Positions 12,026 to 21,510 of a stretch of 64,000 nt of DNA are shown piece by piece. Within the stretch, counting starts at the first letter, position 1; every line of letters begins with the position of its first letter. The position numbers were made by a program, and so were the translations under genes. This stretch comes from Novosphingobium album (ex Liu et al. 2023). Its GTDB lineage: Bacteria > Pseudomonadota > Alphaproteobacteria > Sphingomonadales > Sphingomonadaceae. The stretch lies in the NCBI RefSeq assembly GCF_029076845.1, contig NZ_JARESE010000044.1:62001-126000 (forward strand), written 5' to 3'. The notes beneath the pieces are model-generated. The model was not told the origin of the DNA. It did no database searches and saw only the letters and a program-made list of their open reading frames with translations.

Positions 12026-14890
12026 ATGAGCCGCTTTCCGATCACTCTCGCGCTCGCTCTCTCGCTGGCGGCCTGCGCCGCGCAGCCAGCGGCCCAGCTT
12101 GCCACCGCCCCGATTGCGGCGCCCGCGCCTGTCGCGGCCGCCGTCACCCCGGCGGCGCTGGTGGGCGAAGTGGACATTCCCTATGAGAAGTTCGTGCTGG
12201 CCAACGGGCTGACCACGATCGTCCACACCGATCGCAAGGCTCCCATCGTCGGCGTGACGCTCTACTACCGCGTCGGTTCCAAGCACGAGCCGCGCGGGCG
12301 GACGGGTTTCGCCCATCTCTATGAGCACCTGTTCTTCGGCGGATCGGCCAACGTGCCCAACTTCGACGTCCCGCTCGAAGCCGCCGGCTCCACCTCGACC
12401 AACGGTTCGACCTGGTTCGACCGCACCAACTATATCGAGACGGTGCCGACCGGCGCGCTCGATCTGGCACTGTTCATGGAAAGCGATCGCATGGGCTTCC
12501 TGCTGCCCGCGGTCACGCAGGACAAGCTCGACAAGCAGCGCGGCGTTGTCCAGAACGAGAAGCGGCAGGGCGACAACGAGCCATATGGCCTGATGGAATA
12601 TGCCGTGAACGACGGCCTGTTCCCGGTCGGCCATCCCTATCGCCACACCACCATCGGCTCGCTGGCCGATCTCGATGCCGCCACGCTCACCGACGTGCGC
12701 AAGTGGTTCACCGATCACTACGGCCCGAACAACGTCGTGCTCGCGCTGTCGGGCGATATCGACGCGGCGACGGCGCGGCCGCTGGTGGAAAAGTGGTTCG
12801 GCGCGATCCCCAAGGGCCCCGCCGTGCCCAGGGTGGAAGCCGGTCCGGTCACGCTCGCCGCGCCGGTGAAGCGCGAGATGACCGATCAGGTGCCGCTCAC
12901 CCGCGTGACCCGCAACTGGAGCGGCCCCGGCCTCAACGATGCCGATACACCCGCTCTCCAGGTCGGCCTCTATGTCCTGGGCGGCCTCGCCAGTTCGCGG
13001 CTGGACAACGCGCTGGTGCGCGGCCAGCAGCTTGCCGTCGCGGTCACGGCATCGGCGCAGACGCACGAGCAGATAAGCTTCCTCGACGCGACGATGGACG
13101 TGAAACCCGGCGTCGAACGGGCGAAAGCCGAAGCCGCCTTCGACAAGGTGATCGCCGATTATTTGCGCGACGGCCCGACCGAGGACGAAGTGCGCCGCGC
13201 GGTGATGAGCGCGATCTCGGGCGAGATCGCCGGGCTGGAGCGCGTCGGCGGCTTTTCCGGCAAGGGCGCGACGCTGGCCGAGGGCGAGGTCTATTCGGGC
13301 GATCCGGCCCATTACAAGCAGAACCTGGCCGCGATCGCCGCGCTCACGCCCGAGCAGGTGCGCGCGGCATTGCAGCGCTGGCTGTCGCGCCCGGTGCTGG
13401 CGGTGGACGTGCTCCCCGGCGAGCGGACCGAGGATGGCGGCAAGATGGGCGGCTGGGGTGACGAGGCCACCGCGCCGGCGCCCAGGCCCGATCCGCACGC
13501 CAAGGCCCCTGCCCTGGCCCCCGCGCCCAGGCGCCCGGCCCCGCCGGTCGCGCCGGTTTCCGCGCTGGAATTTCCCGCGATCGAACGCGCGCAGCTGTCC
13601 AATGGCATTCCGGTGGCGCTGGCCCGGCGCACGGCGGTGCCGCGCCTGGTCCTGACGCTGGATTTCGACGCGGGCTACGCGGCCGATGCGCTCGATTCGC
13701 CGGGCACGCAATCGCTGATGCTGGAAATGCTCGACGAAGGCACCGACACGCGCACCGCCACCGAGATCGCCGAAGCGCAGGAGCGGCTGGGCGCCTCGAT
13801 CTCGACTGGCGGCGGGGTTGATACCAGCAGCGTGATGCTGACGACGCTATCGGCCAATCTCGCGCCCTCGCTCGATCTGATGGCCGAAGTGGTGCTGCGC
13901 CCCGCTTTCCGCGAAGACGATGTCGCGCGCGTGCGCGATCAGCAGCTGGCCGATCTGGCCCAGGTCCAGGCCTCGCCCGGCGCGCTGGCCGCGCGCTCGA
14001 TATCCACGATCCTCTATGGCACGCATCCTTATGGCCAGCCTTCCGACGGGCTGGGCAACGCCGCCTCGGTCAAGGCGCTGACGCCGGCCGCGCTGCGCGC
14101 CGCGCACGACAAATGGCTGCGCCCGGACCTGGCGACGATCACCGTGGTGGGCGACACCACCATGGCCGAGCTGCTGCCCCTGCTCGAAGCCGCGTTCGGC
14201 AAGTGGCAGGCGCCGGCCACGCCGAAGCCGGTGAAAGCGATCGACGCGCCGGTGCCCGCGCCCGCCCCGCGCATCGTCCTGCTCGACCGGCCCAATTCGC
14301 CGCAATCGGTGGTGGTCGCCGGCAAGGTGCTGCCGCTGACCGGGCTTATGCCGAACACCGAGGCGCTGGGCCTGGCCAACGAAGTGCTGGGCGATGGCTT
14401 CCTCTCGCGCCTCAATCTCGATCTGCGGGAGGAAAAGGGCTGGAGCTATGGTGTCCGCAGCCAGATCAGCCGCCCGGTCGGCCCGCGCGAGTTCGCCGTG
14501 ATCGCACCCGTCCAGTCTGACCGGACGGGCGATGCGATCAAGGCGATCCTGGCGGATATGCGCGCTTTTCCGGCCAAGGCGCCAGTTACCGCGCAAGAGC
14601 TTGAACGCGTGACCGAAGGCAACATCCGCGGGCTGCCCAACCAGTTCGAGACCAATGCCGACGTTGCCGGCGCGATCCGCCTGAACGCCCGGCTGGGCCG
14701 GCCAGACGACTATTACCAGACCATCCCGGCCCGATACCGCGCGATCGGCAAGGACGCGCTCGAAGCGGCGGCAAGGCAGTACCTGTTGCCGCAAGGGCTG
14801 GTCTTCGTCGTCGTCGGCGATCGCAAGGTGGTGGAACCGCAGCTTCGCGGCCTTGGCCTGCCGGTGGAAATCGGCAAGATTGAAGAATAG
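12026..14890 (+). CDS. M16-family zinc peptidase, two-domain lipoprotein
   Basis: 954 residues. The N-terminus is a lipoprotein signal with the lipobox LAAC (Cys17), so the enzyme is probably anchored in the periplasm. The first M16 half carries the inverted zinc motif HLYEH (97-101). The second half (from about residue 510) has the same fold pattern but no HxxEH and is presumably the non-catalytic partner domain, with the conserved FLSRLNLDLREEKGWSYGVRS segment near 800. M16 peptidases cut small peptides inside a closed chamber. A proline-alanine-rich linker (about 480-515) joins the halves. The ATG at 12026 was chosen because the signal peptide starts there. Confidence 0.93.
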   Translation: MSRFPITLALALSLAACAAQPAAQLATAPIAAPAPVAAAVTPAALVGEVDIPYEKFVLANGLTTIVHTDRKAPIVGVTLYYRVGSKHEPRGRTGFAHLYEHLFFGGSANVPNFDVPLEAAGSTSTNGSTWFDRTNYIETVPTGALDLALFMESDRMGFLLPAVTQDKLDKQRGVVQNEKRQGDNEPYGLMEYAVNDGLFPVGHPYRHTTIGSLADLDAATLTDVRKWFTDHYGPNNVVLALSGDIDAATARPLVEKWFGAIPKGPAVPRVEAGPVTLAAPVKREMTDQVPLTRVTRNWSGPGLNDADTPALQVGLYVLGGLASSRLDNALVRGQQLAVAVTASAQTHEQISFLDATMDVKPGVERAKAEAAFDKVIADYLRDGPTEDEVRRAVMSAISGEIAGLERVGGFSGKGATLAEGEVYSGDPAHYKQNLAAIAALTPEQVRAALQRWLSRPVLAVDVLPGERTEDGGKMGGWGDEATAPAPRPDPHAKAPALAPAPRRPAPPVAPVSALEFPAIERAQLSNGIPVALARRTAVPRLVLTLDFDAGYAADALDSPGTQSLMLEMLDEGTDTRTATEIAEAQERLGASISTGGGVDTSSVMLTTLSANLAPSLDLMAEVVLRPAFREDDVARVRDQQLADLAQVQASPGALAARSISTILYGTHPYGQPSDGLGNAASVKALTPAALRAAHDKWLRPDLATITVVGDTTMAELLPLLEAAFGKWQAPATPKPVKAIDAPVPAPAPRIVLLDRPNSPQSVVVAGKVLPLTGLMPNTEALGLANEVLGDGFLSRLNLDLREEKGWSYGVRSQISRPVGPREFAVIAPVQSDRTGDAIKAILADMRAFPAKAPVTAQELERVTEGNIRGLPNQFETNADVAGAIRLNARLGRPDDYYQTIPARYRAIGKDALEAAARQYLLPQGLVFVVVGDRKVVEPQLRGLGLPVEIGKIEE

Positions 14891-14943
14891 CCGGACGCCC
14901 CGCGCGAAAGCGGGCCCGGTTCATGCCCGAGGAGAGAGAGGCC

Positions 14944-15246
14944 ATGTCCGTCGCCGGAACTTACGAGTGCATCACCAAGACGCCGCTGGGCGACCAGAAC
15001 GGCCTGTTCACCGTCGTGCCCGGTGAGGGCGACAGCTTCACCGGCAGCATCGCCGGCGATCTGGGCACGATGGCGGTGGAGAACGGCACGATCGCCGGCA
15101 ACGCGCTGAGCTGGAAAATGAAGATGACCGTGCCGATGCCGATCGACCTGGAATGCACCGCCACTGTCGATGGCGATCGGCTGACGGGCGAAGTGAAAGC
15201 CGGCATGTTCGGCACGATGCAGCTTACCGGCATACGCAAGGGCTGA
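14944..15246 (+). CDS. Small uncharacterised beta-rich protein
   Basis: 100 residues from ATG 14944, which follows the purine-rich GAGGAGAGAGAGG; an in-frame ATG at 14923 is less well placed. There is no signal peptide or membrane segment. The sequence is a run of short alternating strands rich in Gly, Thr and Met (GTYECITKTPLG, GDSFTGSIAGDLGTM, GDRLTGEVKAGMFGTMQL), suggesting a small beta barrel or lipocalin-like fold. I do not recognise a function. It follows the peptidase by 53 bases and may share its transcript. Confidence 0.7.
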   Translation: MSVAGTYECITKTPLGDQNGLFTVVPGEGDSFTGSIAGDLGTMAVENGTIAGNALSWKMKMTVPMPIDLECTATVDGDRLTGEVKAGMFGTMQLTGIRKG

Positions 15247-15257
15247 TCGGCCAGGGC

Positions 15258-15297
15258 CGGCTCCGGCCGCTTCCATCGGGAAGCACCGGAGCCGTCT
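15258..15297 (+). terminator. Probable terminator hairpin between convergent genes
   Basis: CGGCTCCGG (15258-15266) pairs with CCGGAGCCG (15286-15294), and inside it GCTTCC pairs with GGAAGC around the loop ATCG. The T tract is short (TCTT), so this is a probable rather than certain terminator. Confidence 0.5.
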
Positions 15298-15321
15298 TCG
15301 CGGCCGATCAGCGGTGGTCGC

Positions 15322-16164
15322 TCAGCGTCCTTGCGCGGGCACGCACTCGTTGAACCAGGCGGCGTGCCTGAACTCGTCGAAGCGATAGAACGTGCCGGTC
15401 AGCCGCACTTGCCGGCCCGGCTTCTGCTGCAGTGCCCAGACCGACTGGCCCGGCGCCATCAGGCAGCTCAGGTCGGTCTTGAACTTGGCGGCGTTCGGCA
15501 GGCGCAGAGCCTCGTTCCACGGATCGGGGATTTTGAAGGCGACGCGATAGTATTCGCCATCGCGGATCACATAATCGATCTCGCCGCTCAGCGTGAACTG
15601 CTTGCCGGTGTAGCGCGGCACGATCGCGGCCGAATTGCGTTCGGTATCCTTGGAAATCTGGTGCGAGAATTCCAGCGCGCTGATCGCCACCGGCGCGGCG
15701 GCGGCCGGCGCGGCCCTGGCCGCGCGCCCGGCGGCAAGCTTGCCTTCCTTGCCGCCCTTGATCCCGCCCAGCATCAGGCACAGTTCCGATTTCACCGCTT
15801 CGGCGGGCGAACTCATCGCGGCGGGCAGCTTCGCCTCGATGCTGACCGTGCCGAAGCCGCCGGCCGAAACCGCGCGCACTTCCAGCGGGAAGGCGCGCGC
15901 CTTGCCGCTCATCGGCTGTTCCAGCAGCAGCGAACCGCCCGCCGGCTCGGACGCAAGCACCGTGTAGCCACGCGCCTTGGCCACGCCTTCCATCTGGCGG
16001 ATCGCCATGTCGGGCGAAAGATCGGCAACGCTTGCCGCCGCGCGAAAGCGCAGGCCGGTAACGGCGTTGCCCGATTTCTGGAAGCTGTCCTCGCAGGCCC
16101 CCGCATGGGCGGCGACAGGGATGCAGCCGGCCAGACAGGCCGCGGACAAGATCACACGCTTCAC
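15322..16164 (-). CDS. Secreted protein of unknown function with possible C-terminal OB-fold
   Basis: 280 residues from GTG 16164, chosen because GGGAGGAAATTC precedes it and the signal peptide (cleavage after AAHA, about residue 21) begins directly; an ATG at 16191 would add nine residues. The N-terminal half (about 25-130) has no family I recognise; an Ala-rich linker (about 140-160) follows. The C-terminal half (about 165-278: YTGKQFTLSGEIDYV, LSCLMAPGQSV, GRQVRLTGTFYRF) looks like the tRNA_anti-like OB-fold found in secreted proteins, an inference from pattern only. Upstream lies a run of 16 C residues. Confidence 0.72.
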   Translation of the reverse strand: MKRVILSAACLAGCIPVAAHAGACEDSFQKSGNAVTGLRFRAAASVADLSPDMAIRQMEGVAKARGYTVLASEPAGGSLLLEQPMSGKARAFPLEVRAVSAGGFGTVSIEAKLPAAMSSPAEAVKSELCLMLGGIKGGKEGKLAAGRAARAAPAAAAPVAISALEFSHQISKDTERNSAAIVPRYTGKQFTLSGEIDYVIRDGEYYRVAFKIPDPWNEALRLPNAAKFKTDLSCLMAPGQSVWALQQKPGRQVRLTGTFYRFDEFRHAAWFNECVPAQGR

Positions 16165-16296
16165 GAATTTCCTCCCGTTAAGCCTCGCCATCGATTCCGC
16201 ACGGCAAGGCGCCCGAGAAAAGACGGAGTCGGACGGACCAACCCGCAAGCAAGTCAGGATTTTTTTCGAGCAGCGGTGGGAGAACTGGCAAGAATG

Positions 16297-16312
16297 CCCC
16301 CCCCCCCCCCCC
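16297..16312. repeat. Homopolymer tract of 16 C
   Basis: Sixteen consecutive C bases lie 27 bases past the gatB stop and 133 bases before the start of the secreted protein gene at 16164. A short direct repeat (AATGACGCCG twice, 16313-16332) follows. Such tracts slip during replication and are also error-prone in sequencing. Confidence 0.9.
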
Positions 16313-16338
16313 AATGACGCCGAATGACGCCGTCAGCG

Positions 16339-17838
16339 TCAGCCGAGCGCCTTGCGCAGCAGTTCGTTGACCACTTGCGGATTGGCCTTGCCCTGCATGG
16401 CCTTCATCGTCTGGCCGACGAAGAAGCCGAACAGCGCTTCCTTGCCGGCCTTGAACTGCGCGACCTTGTCGGCATTGTCGGCCAGCACCTTGGCAACCAC
16501 GGCCTCGATCGCGCCGGTGTCGGATTCCTGCTTGAGCCCTTCACGCTCGACGATGGCGGCGGCGCCGTCGCCGGTTTCGAGCATCTTTTCCAGCACTTGC
16601 TTGGCGATCGAGCCGGAGATCGTGCCATCGCCGATCAGCGCGAGCAATTCCGCGCCTTTTTCGGGCGTTACCGGCGAATTTTCCAGCGCGATGCCAAGTT
16701 TGTTGAGTGCGCCGAACAGCTCGGAAATCAGCCAGTTGGCCGCCTGCTTGGCGACATCGGCGGGCGGCTTGCCCTGCGCCTTGGCGGCTTCGCCCAGCAG
16801 ACGTTCGAACCAGCGCGCGGTCTCGACCTCGGCGGTCAGCACTTGCGCGTTGTAGGGGGAAAGGCCCAGTTCGTTCTCGTAGCGGTGCCGTTTGGCATCA
16901 GGCAGTTCGGGCAGGGAGTTGCGGCAATCCTCCAGGAACGCGTCGTCAAGTTCCAGCGGCAACAGGTCGGGATCGGGGAAGTAACGGTAATCGTGCGCGT
17001 CTTCCTTCGAACGCATCGAGCGCGTGGTGCCGGTGCCGGGATCGAACAGCCGGGTTTCCTGCACCACCTTGCCGCCGCTCTCGATCAGATCGACCTGGCG
17101 GTTCGCCTCATGCTCGATCGTCGCCATGACGAAGCGCACCGAATTGACGTTCTTGGTCTCGGTGCGGGTGCCGAATTCCGCGCCCGACTTGCGCACCGAC
17201 ACATTGACGTCGGCGCGCATCGAGCCTTCCTCCATATTGCCGTCGCATGAGCCGACATAGCGCAGGATCGCCCTGAGCTTGCGCAGGTAAGCCCCTGCTT
17301 CAGCGGGAGAACGCATGTCCGGCCGACTGACGATTTCCATCAGCGCCACGCCTGAGCGATTGAGATCGACATAGGACATCGTCGGGTGCTGATCGTGCAT
17401 CAGCTTGCCCGCGTCCTGCTCGACATGGATACGCTCGATGCCGATGGTCTTGGTCGCCTCGGGGTTCTTCTCGTCCACCGCGATCTCGATCGCGCCCTCG
17501 CCCACCAGCGGGTGGTAAAGCTGGCTGATCTGGTAGCCCTGCGGCAGATCGGCATAGAAGTAGTTCTTGCGATCGAAGCGCGACCATTTGTTGATCCGGG
17601 CATTGATCGCCATGCCGGTGCGCACCGCCTGGCGGATGCACTCCTTGTTCGGCACCGGCAGCATCCCCGGCATCGCCGCATCGACCAGCGAGACTTGCGC
17701 ATTCGGCTCCGCCCCGAACGCGGTGGCCGCGCCGGAAAACAGCTTCGACTTCGAAACGACCTGCGCATGGACTTCAAGGCCGATCACGACCTCCCATTCG
17801 CCGGTCGCGCCCTGGATGCGATATGTGGATTCGGTCAT
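16339..17838 (-). CDS. gatB: Asp-tRNA(Asn)/Glu-tRNA(Gln) amidotransferase subunit B
   Basis: 499 residues, full length. It starts [14 protein letters not shown], carries the GatB signature [16 protein letters not shown] segment ([12 protein letters not shown]), KNVNSVRF and the helical YqeY-like tail domain (about 400-495). GatB binds the mischarged tRNA and phosphorylates the attached Glu or Asp for transamidation. The ATG at 17838 lies 5 bases after the gatA stop; a GTG at 17847 overlapping that stop is also possible. Last gene of the gatCAB group on this strand. Confidence 0.97.
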   Translation of the reverse strand: MTESTYRIQGATGEWEVVIGLEVHAQVVSKSKLFSGAATAFGAEPNAQVSLVDAAMPGMLPVPNKECIRQAVRTGMAINARINKWSRFDRKNYFYADLPQGYQISQLYHPLVGEGAIEIAVDEKNPEATKTIGIERIHVEQDAGKLMHDQHPTMSYVDLNRSGVALMEIVSRPDMRSPAEAGAYLRKLRAILRYVGSCDGNMEEGSMRADVNVSVRKSGAEFGTRTETKNVNSVRFVMATIEHEANRQVDLIESGGKVVQETRLFDPGTGTTRSMRSKEDAHDYRYFPDPDLLPLELDDAFLEDCRNSLPELPDAKRHRYENELGLSPYNAQVLTAEVETARWFERLLGEAAKAQGKPPADVAKQAANWLISELFGALNKLGIALENSPVTPEKGAELLALIGDGTISGSIAKQVLEKMLETGDGAAAIVEREGLKQESDTGAIEAVVAKVLADNADKVAQFKAGKEALFGFFVGQTMKAMQGKANPQVVNELLRKALG

Positions 17839-17843
17839 GGTCG

Positions 17844-19331
17844 TCACCACCACTTCTCTGGCTTGGCCGCGAATCCGGCCCGCTGCTCGATCGCGAGGCC
17901 GGCGTTGAGCACGCCCTGCTCGTCGAACGGGCGGCCGATGATCTGGAGGCCCAGCGGCAGGCCCTCGCGGTTGAGGCCGGCCGGGACCGACATCGCCGGC
18001 AGTCCCGCCAGCGAGGCGGGGACGGCGAAGACGTCGTTGAGATACATCGAGAGGGGATCGTCGATATTGTCGCCCAGCGCGAAGGCGGCGCTCGGCGCGG
18101 TCGGCGCGAGGATCACGTCGCACTGTTCGAACGCGGCCGTGAAATCGCGGCTGATCAGCGTCCTGACCTTTTGGGCCTGCGTGTAATAGGCATCGTAGAA
18201 GCCGGCCGAGAGCACGTAAGTGCCGATCAGGATGCGGCGCTTCACTTCGGCGCCGAAGCCGGCGGCGCGCGTGGCGGCATACATGTCCTGCAGGCCGGCG
18301 CCATCGGGCAGATCGCGCAGGCCGTAGCGCACGCCATCATAACGCGCGAGGTTCGAGGACGCCTCGGCCGGGGCGATGATGTAATAGGCCGGCAGCGCAT
18401 AGCGGGTGTGCGGCAGCGCGATGTCGATCACTCTGGCGCCCGCGTCCTTGAGCCAGGCGATGCCGTCGTCCCACGATTTCGCGACGTCGGCGTCCATCCC
18501 GTCCATGCGGTATTCGCGCGGGATGCCCACCGTCTTGCCCGCCAGATCGGCCGACAGCCCGGCTTCCCACGCCGGCACCGGCATGTCGAGGCTGGTCGCG
18601 TCCTTGGGATCGAAGCCGGCCATCGCTTCCAGCATGATCGCGCAATCGCGCGTGTCGCGCGCCATTGGCCCCGCCTGATCGAGCGAGCTGGCGAAAGCGA
18701 CGATGCCCCAGCGCGAGCAGCGCCCATAAGTCGGCTTGATGCCGGTGATGCCGGTGAAGGCGGCCGGCTGGCGGATCGAGCCGCCGGTATCCGTGCCGGT
18801 CGCCGCCGGGCAGAGCCGCGCCGAGACCGCCGCCGAGGAACCGCCCGAGGAACCGCCCGGCGCCAGCGGCGCGTTGCCGCCGTCATTGCGCCGCCAGGGC
18901 GAGATCACGTTGCCGAAATAGCTGGTCTCGTTCGACGAACCCATCGCGAACTGATCGAGATTGAGCTTGCCCAGCATCCCTGCGCCCGCGTCCCACAGCT
19001 TCTGCGAAACGGTCGATTCGTACTGCGGCACGAAGCCTTCCAGGATGTGGCTGGCCGCCGTGGTCTGCACGCCGACGGTGGCGAACAGGTCCTTCATGCC
19101 GATCGGCACGCCGCCCATCTTGCCCAGCGCTTCGCCCGCCGCGCGCTTCGCGTCGGTGGCCTTCGCGGCTGCGATCGCCTTGTCCGGCGTCGCCACGATG
19201 AACGCGTTCAGCGCGTCCTGCGCGGCGGCGACATTGGCGTTGAATGCCTCGGCCACTTCGGCGGCGGTGAAATCGCCCTTGGCCACGCCATCGCGGATCG
19301 CGGCGACGCCCAGTTCGGTAAGTTCAGTCAT
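17844..19331 (-). CDS. gatA: Asp-tRNA(Asn)/Glu-tRNA(Gln) amidotransferase subunit A
   Basis: 495 residues, amidase-signature family. The motif [15 protein letters not shown] with the cis-Ser/Ser catalytic pair is present near residue 150, and the catalytic Lys in GVPIGMKDL near residue 79. GatA releases ammonia from glutamine and passes it to GatB. It is translated just ahead of gatB. A 145-base gap, holding an intergenic repeat, separates it from gatC. Confidence 0.97.
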   Translation of the reverse strand: MTELTELGVAAIRDGVAKGDFTAAEVAEAFNANVAAAQDALNAFIVATPDKAIAAAKATDAKRAAGEALGKMGGVPIGMKDLFATVGVQTTAASHILEGFVPQYESTVSQKLWDAGAGMLGKLNLDQFAMGSSNETSYFGNVISPWRRNDGGNAPLAPGGSSGGSSAAVSARLCPAATGTDTGGSIRQPAAFTGITGIKPTYGRCSRWGIVAFASSLDQAGPMARDTRDCAIMLEAMAGFDPKDATSLDMPVPAWEAGLSADLAGKTVGIPREYRMDGMDADVAKSWDDGIAWLKDAGARVIDIALPHTRYALPAYYIIAPAEASSNLARYDGVRYGLRDLPDGAGLQDMYAATRAAGFGAEVKRRILIGTYVLSAGFYDAYYTQAQKVRTLISRDFTAAFEQCDVILAPTAPSAAFALGDNIDDPLSMYLNDVFAVPASLAGLPAMSVPAGLNREGLPLGLQIIGRPFDEQGVLNAGLAIEQRAGFAAKPEKWW

Positions 19332-19335
19332 TCCA

Positions 19336-19470
19336 TGTCACCCTGAACTTGTTTCAGGGTCCATCCCGCCATCAGCGCAAAGGCCGGGACAGCCCCGAAG
19401 AGTCCTCGATTGTGGATCCCGGATCGATCGCGGCCGCGCCGCTGTCCGGGATGATCGAGCGAAAATGCCG
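19336..19470. repeat. Intergenic palindromic repeat of a type common in sphingomonads
   Basis: The gatC-gatA gap contains CCCTGAACTTGTTTCAGGG (19341-19359), with 7-bp arms and a 5-base loop, followed by TCCATCCCGCC and, further on, GCTGTCCGGGATGATCGAG. From general knowledge this palindrome recurs between genes in many sphingomonad genomes. Its exact borders are uncertain. Confidence 0.6.
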
Positions 19471-19476
19471 GCATTT

Positions 19477-19779
19477 TCACTCGATCACCTTGGGCACGCC
19501 GAAGAAGCCATGCTCGGCCGCCGGCGCATTGGCCAGAACCTTGTCGCGGATGCCGCCGCCGGTCAGCGGATCGGCATCGATCACGTCATCGCGCAGGCGC
19601 AGGTGATTCTCGATCACGGCGGTCATCGGCTCGACGCCGGCGACATCGACTTCGCCCAACTGTTCGACCCAGGCGAGAATGCCGTTGAGTTCGGGGACCA
19701 TCGCTTCCAACTCGCCTTCGCCCAGCTTGATGCGGGCCAGGGCTGCGATCCGGGCCACGGTTGCGGTATCGACCGACAT
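19477..19779 (-). CDS. gatC: Asp-tRNA(Asn)/Glu-tRNA(Gln) amidotransferase subunit C
   Basis: 100 residues from ATG 19779, with GAGGAA at good spacing. It shows the GatC pattern: [17 protein letters not shown], a central VEPMTAV, LRDDV and a C-terminal FFGVPKVIE. GatC wraps around and stabilises GatA and GatB. First gene of the gat group. The longer frame upstream has no family similarity. Confidence 0.96.
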   Translation of the reverse strand: MSVDTATVARIAALARIKLGEGELEAMVPELNGILAWVEQLGEVDVAGVEPMTAVIENHLRLRDDVIDADPLTGGGIRDKVLANAPAAEHGFFGVPKVIE

Positions 19780-19933
19780 GGCTGTTCCTCGATTCGGACG
19801 GGCCGCGCGCGCCGGCGCGGCGGGAAAGGGTGAAAGCGGGCAGCTAGCACTCGCCCCCATCGGCTTCAAGCGGCTCGGCTTCAGCCAGCGGGGATGCCGC
19901 GCGGCGATCGGGCCGCGCGGGCAGGCCGGCGAA

Positions 19934-20488
19934 TCAGGGTTGCGCGGGCGCTTCGCCCGGCGGCGGCATTTCACCCGGAACGGCACCGGCGGCGCCACCG
20001 GCCCCTTGCATCTGCATCTGCTGAAGCTGTTGCATCATGCGTTGCTGCTGCTCGATCTCCTGCCGGCTCTTGAAATCGAGCAACTCGATTTCGAACGTCA
20101 GGTCGGTATTTGGCGGAATTTCGCCCATCTGCTTGTCGCCATAGGCCAGCTCGGACGGAATCTCGACCTTGTACTTGCCGCCGCGCTGCATCTGTTCGAG
20201 CGCCTTGGTGAAGCCGGGAACCACTTCGGACAGCGGGAAAATCGCCTGCTTGCCCTCGTCGAACACTTTCCCATCGGGCAGCGAGCCCTTGTAGTTGACC
20301 AGCGCCACGTCGTCGCGCGTCGGCATGTCGCCCGCGCCAGGCGTAATCGTTTCGACATCGACCGCCGGCGGCAGCGCGGCCCAGGCAATACCGCCCGCCG
20401 CAAGCGCAATCGCGGCCACGCCGAGCCACACCTTGGTGAGCGCGCCCTTGGCGATGGGCTGGAGGGGAACGCGGGTGATCTCTGTCAT
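19934..20488 (-). CDS. Membrane-anchored FKBP-type peptidyl-prolyl isomerase
   Basis: 184 residues from ATG 20488. A single N-terminal membrane segment (about 19-38, no clear cleavage site) is followed by an FKBP domain (about 53-136) with [24 protein letters not shown] and [22 protein letters not shown]. It probably helps fold envelope proteins in the periplasm. The tail (about 140-184) is unusual: Gln/Met-rich ([16 protein letters not shown]) then Gly/Pro-rich. It is separated from rpsU by a terminator and from gatC by 154 bases, so it is likely a separate unit. Confidence 0.92.
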   Translation of the reverse strand: MTEITRVPLQPIAKGALTKVWLGVAAIALAAGGIAWAALPPAVDVETITPGAGDMPTRDDVALVNYKGSLPDGKVFDEGKQAIFPLSEVVPGFTKALEQMQRGGKYKVEIPSELAYGDKQMGEIPPNTDLTFEIELLDFKSRQEIEQQQRMMQQLQQMQMQGAGGAAGAVPGEMPPPGEAPAQP

Positions 20489-20513
20489 CGCTCTGGTCCT
20501 GGTTCGGCTACGC

Positions 20514-20541
20514 AAAAGGGCGCGGGATTCGTCCGCGCCCT
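20514..20541 (-). terminator. Rho-independent terminator of rpsU
   Basis: On the minus strand AGGGCGCGG (20541-20533) pairs with CCGCGCCCT (20525-20517) around a 7-base loop and is followed by TTT. It lies about 100 bases after the rpsU stop. Confidence 0.75.
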
Positions 20542-20637
20542 CATGGCTTATCGCGGCCCCGCCTTCAAGCGGGAAGCGGAAAAGGGCCCTGGCGGGGCGC
20601 CCATGGCAGCGGCCATCGGCTTACCCGCGGCCAGTGC

Positions 20638-20844
20638 TTACTTGGCGCCGTCGCGTTCCATCCGCTTGCGCTCCAGCTTGCGGGCGCGGCGGATCGCGGC
20701 GGCCTTTTCCCGGGCGCGCTTTTCGGAAGGCTTCTCGTAGTGACGGCGCAGCTTCATCTCGCGGTAGACACCCTCGCGCTGCAGCTTCTTCTTGAGCGCA
20801 CGAAGGGCCTGATCGACGTTGTTGTCGCGTACGAGAATTTGCAT
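20638..20844 (-). CDS. rpsU: 30S ribosomal protein S21
   Basis: 68 residues, complete. It begins [20 protein letters not shown] and is strongly basic throughout, ending in an Arg/Lys-rich helix ([21 protein letters not shown]), as S21 does. S21 binds the 30S platform and helps initiation. The start ATG at 20844 is preceded by GAGGTG; upstream in-frame sequence has no family match. It has its own terminator and appears monocistronic. Confidence 0.97.
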   Translation of the reverse strand: MQILVRDNNVDQALRALKKKLQREGVYREMKLRRHYEKPSEKRAREKAAAIRRARKLERKRMERDGAK

Positions 20845-21102
20845 AAACCGAAACACCTCACAAATGACGAAACGAGCACATAACGAAACGGGGGCGCCCG
20901 CTTCCATTGCCCGGCGGGACAAACCGCGAAAATAAAAACGCAAAAGGATGCCGCACCCGCAAGGGGCAGCTCCAACGCGCCGCCGCTAGCAAACAGACCG
21001 GCGCTTGGCAAGGCAAAACACGGCAAAAGCCGGCCGACCCGCAACCGGCGTGAGATGGGAAATATTTGGCTTGGCGCAAGAGGCGGTCTATGGCCCGGCC
21101 CC

Positions 21103-21510
21103 ATGCCCCAACCCTCGTTCCTTGCCGCATCGCTTCTCGTCACGCTTGGCGGTGGCCTTGGCGCATGGCTGCGCTTCCTGGTCGGCCGCGCGTGGATCGC
21201 GGCGATCGGGCCGATCCGCGCCAGCGCCTTTCCCTGGAGCACGCTGAGCGTCAACGTGATCGGCAGCCTGGCGATGGGCCTGCTGGTGGGCTGGCTGGCA
21301 CGCTTCGGCGCGCATGGCGAAGGCACGCGGCTGTTCCTGGCCGTGGGCGTGCTGGGCGGCTTCACCACCTTTTCCTCGTTCAGCATGGAGATCGTCTCGA
21401 TCGCCGAGCGGGGCCAGATCGGGCTTGCCGCGCTGTATATCGCCATCACGGTGCTGGCCGGCGTGCTCGGGCTGGTCGCGGGCCTGGCCCTGATGCGGAG
21501 CGTGGCATGA
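21103..21510 (+). CDS. crcB: Fluoride channel CrcB
   Basis: 135 residues from ATG 21103 (family size about 125); an ATG at 21055 would add 16 residues without homology. Four hydrophobic segments are visible with the Fluc motifs GGGLGAWLRF (start of TM1), NVIGSLAMG and GFTTFSSFSME. The protein forms a dual-topology dimer that exports fluoride. I saw no fluoride riboswitch in the leader. It is first in a five-gene operon whose next start overlaps its stop (ATGA), so the weak ribosome site here matters for all. Confidence 0.93.
   Translation: MPQPSFLAASLLVTLGGGLGAWLRFLVGRAWIAAIGPIRASAFPWSTLSVNVIGSLAMGLLVGWLARFGAHGEGTRLFLAVGVLGGFTTFSSFSMEIVSIAERGQIGLAALYIAITVLAGVLGLVAGLALMRSVA

Noticed and set aside
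21000..21102. Fluoride riboswitch before crcB
   Set aside because: The leader does not show the conserved pseudoknot sequence; nothing convincing was found.
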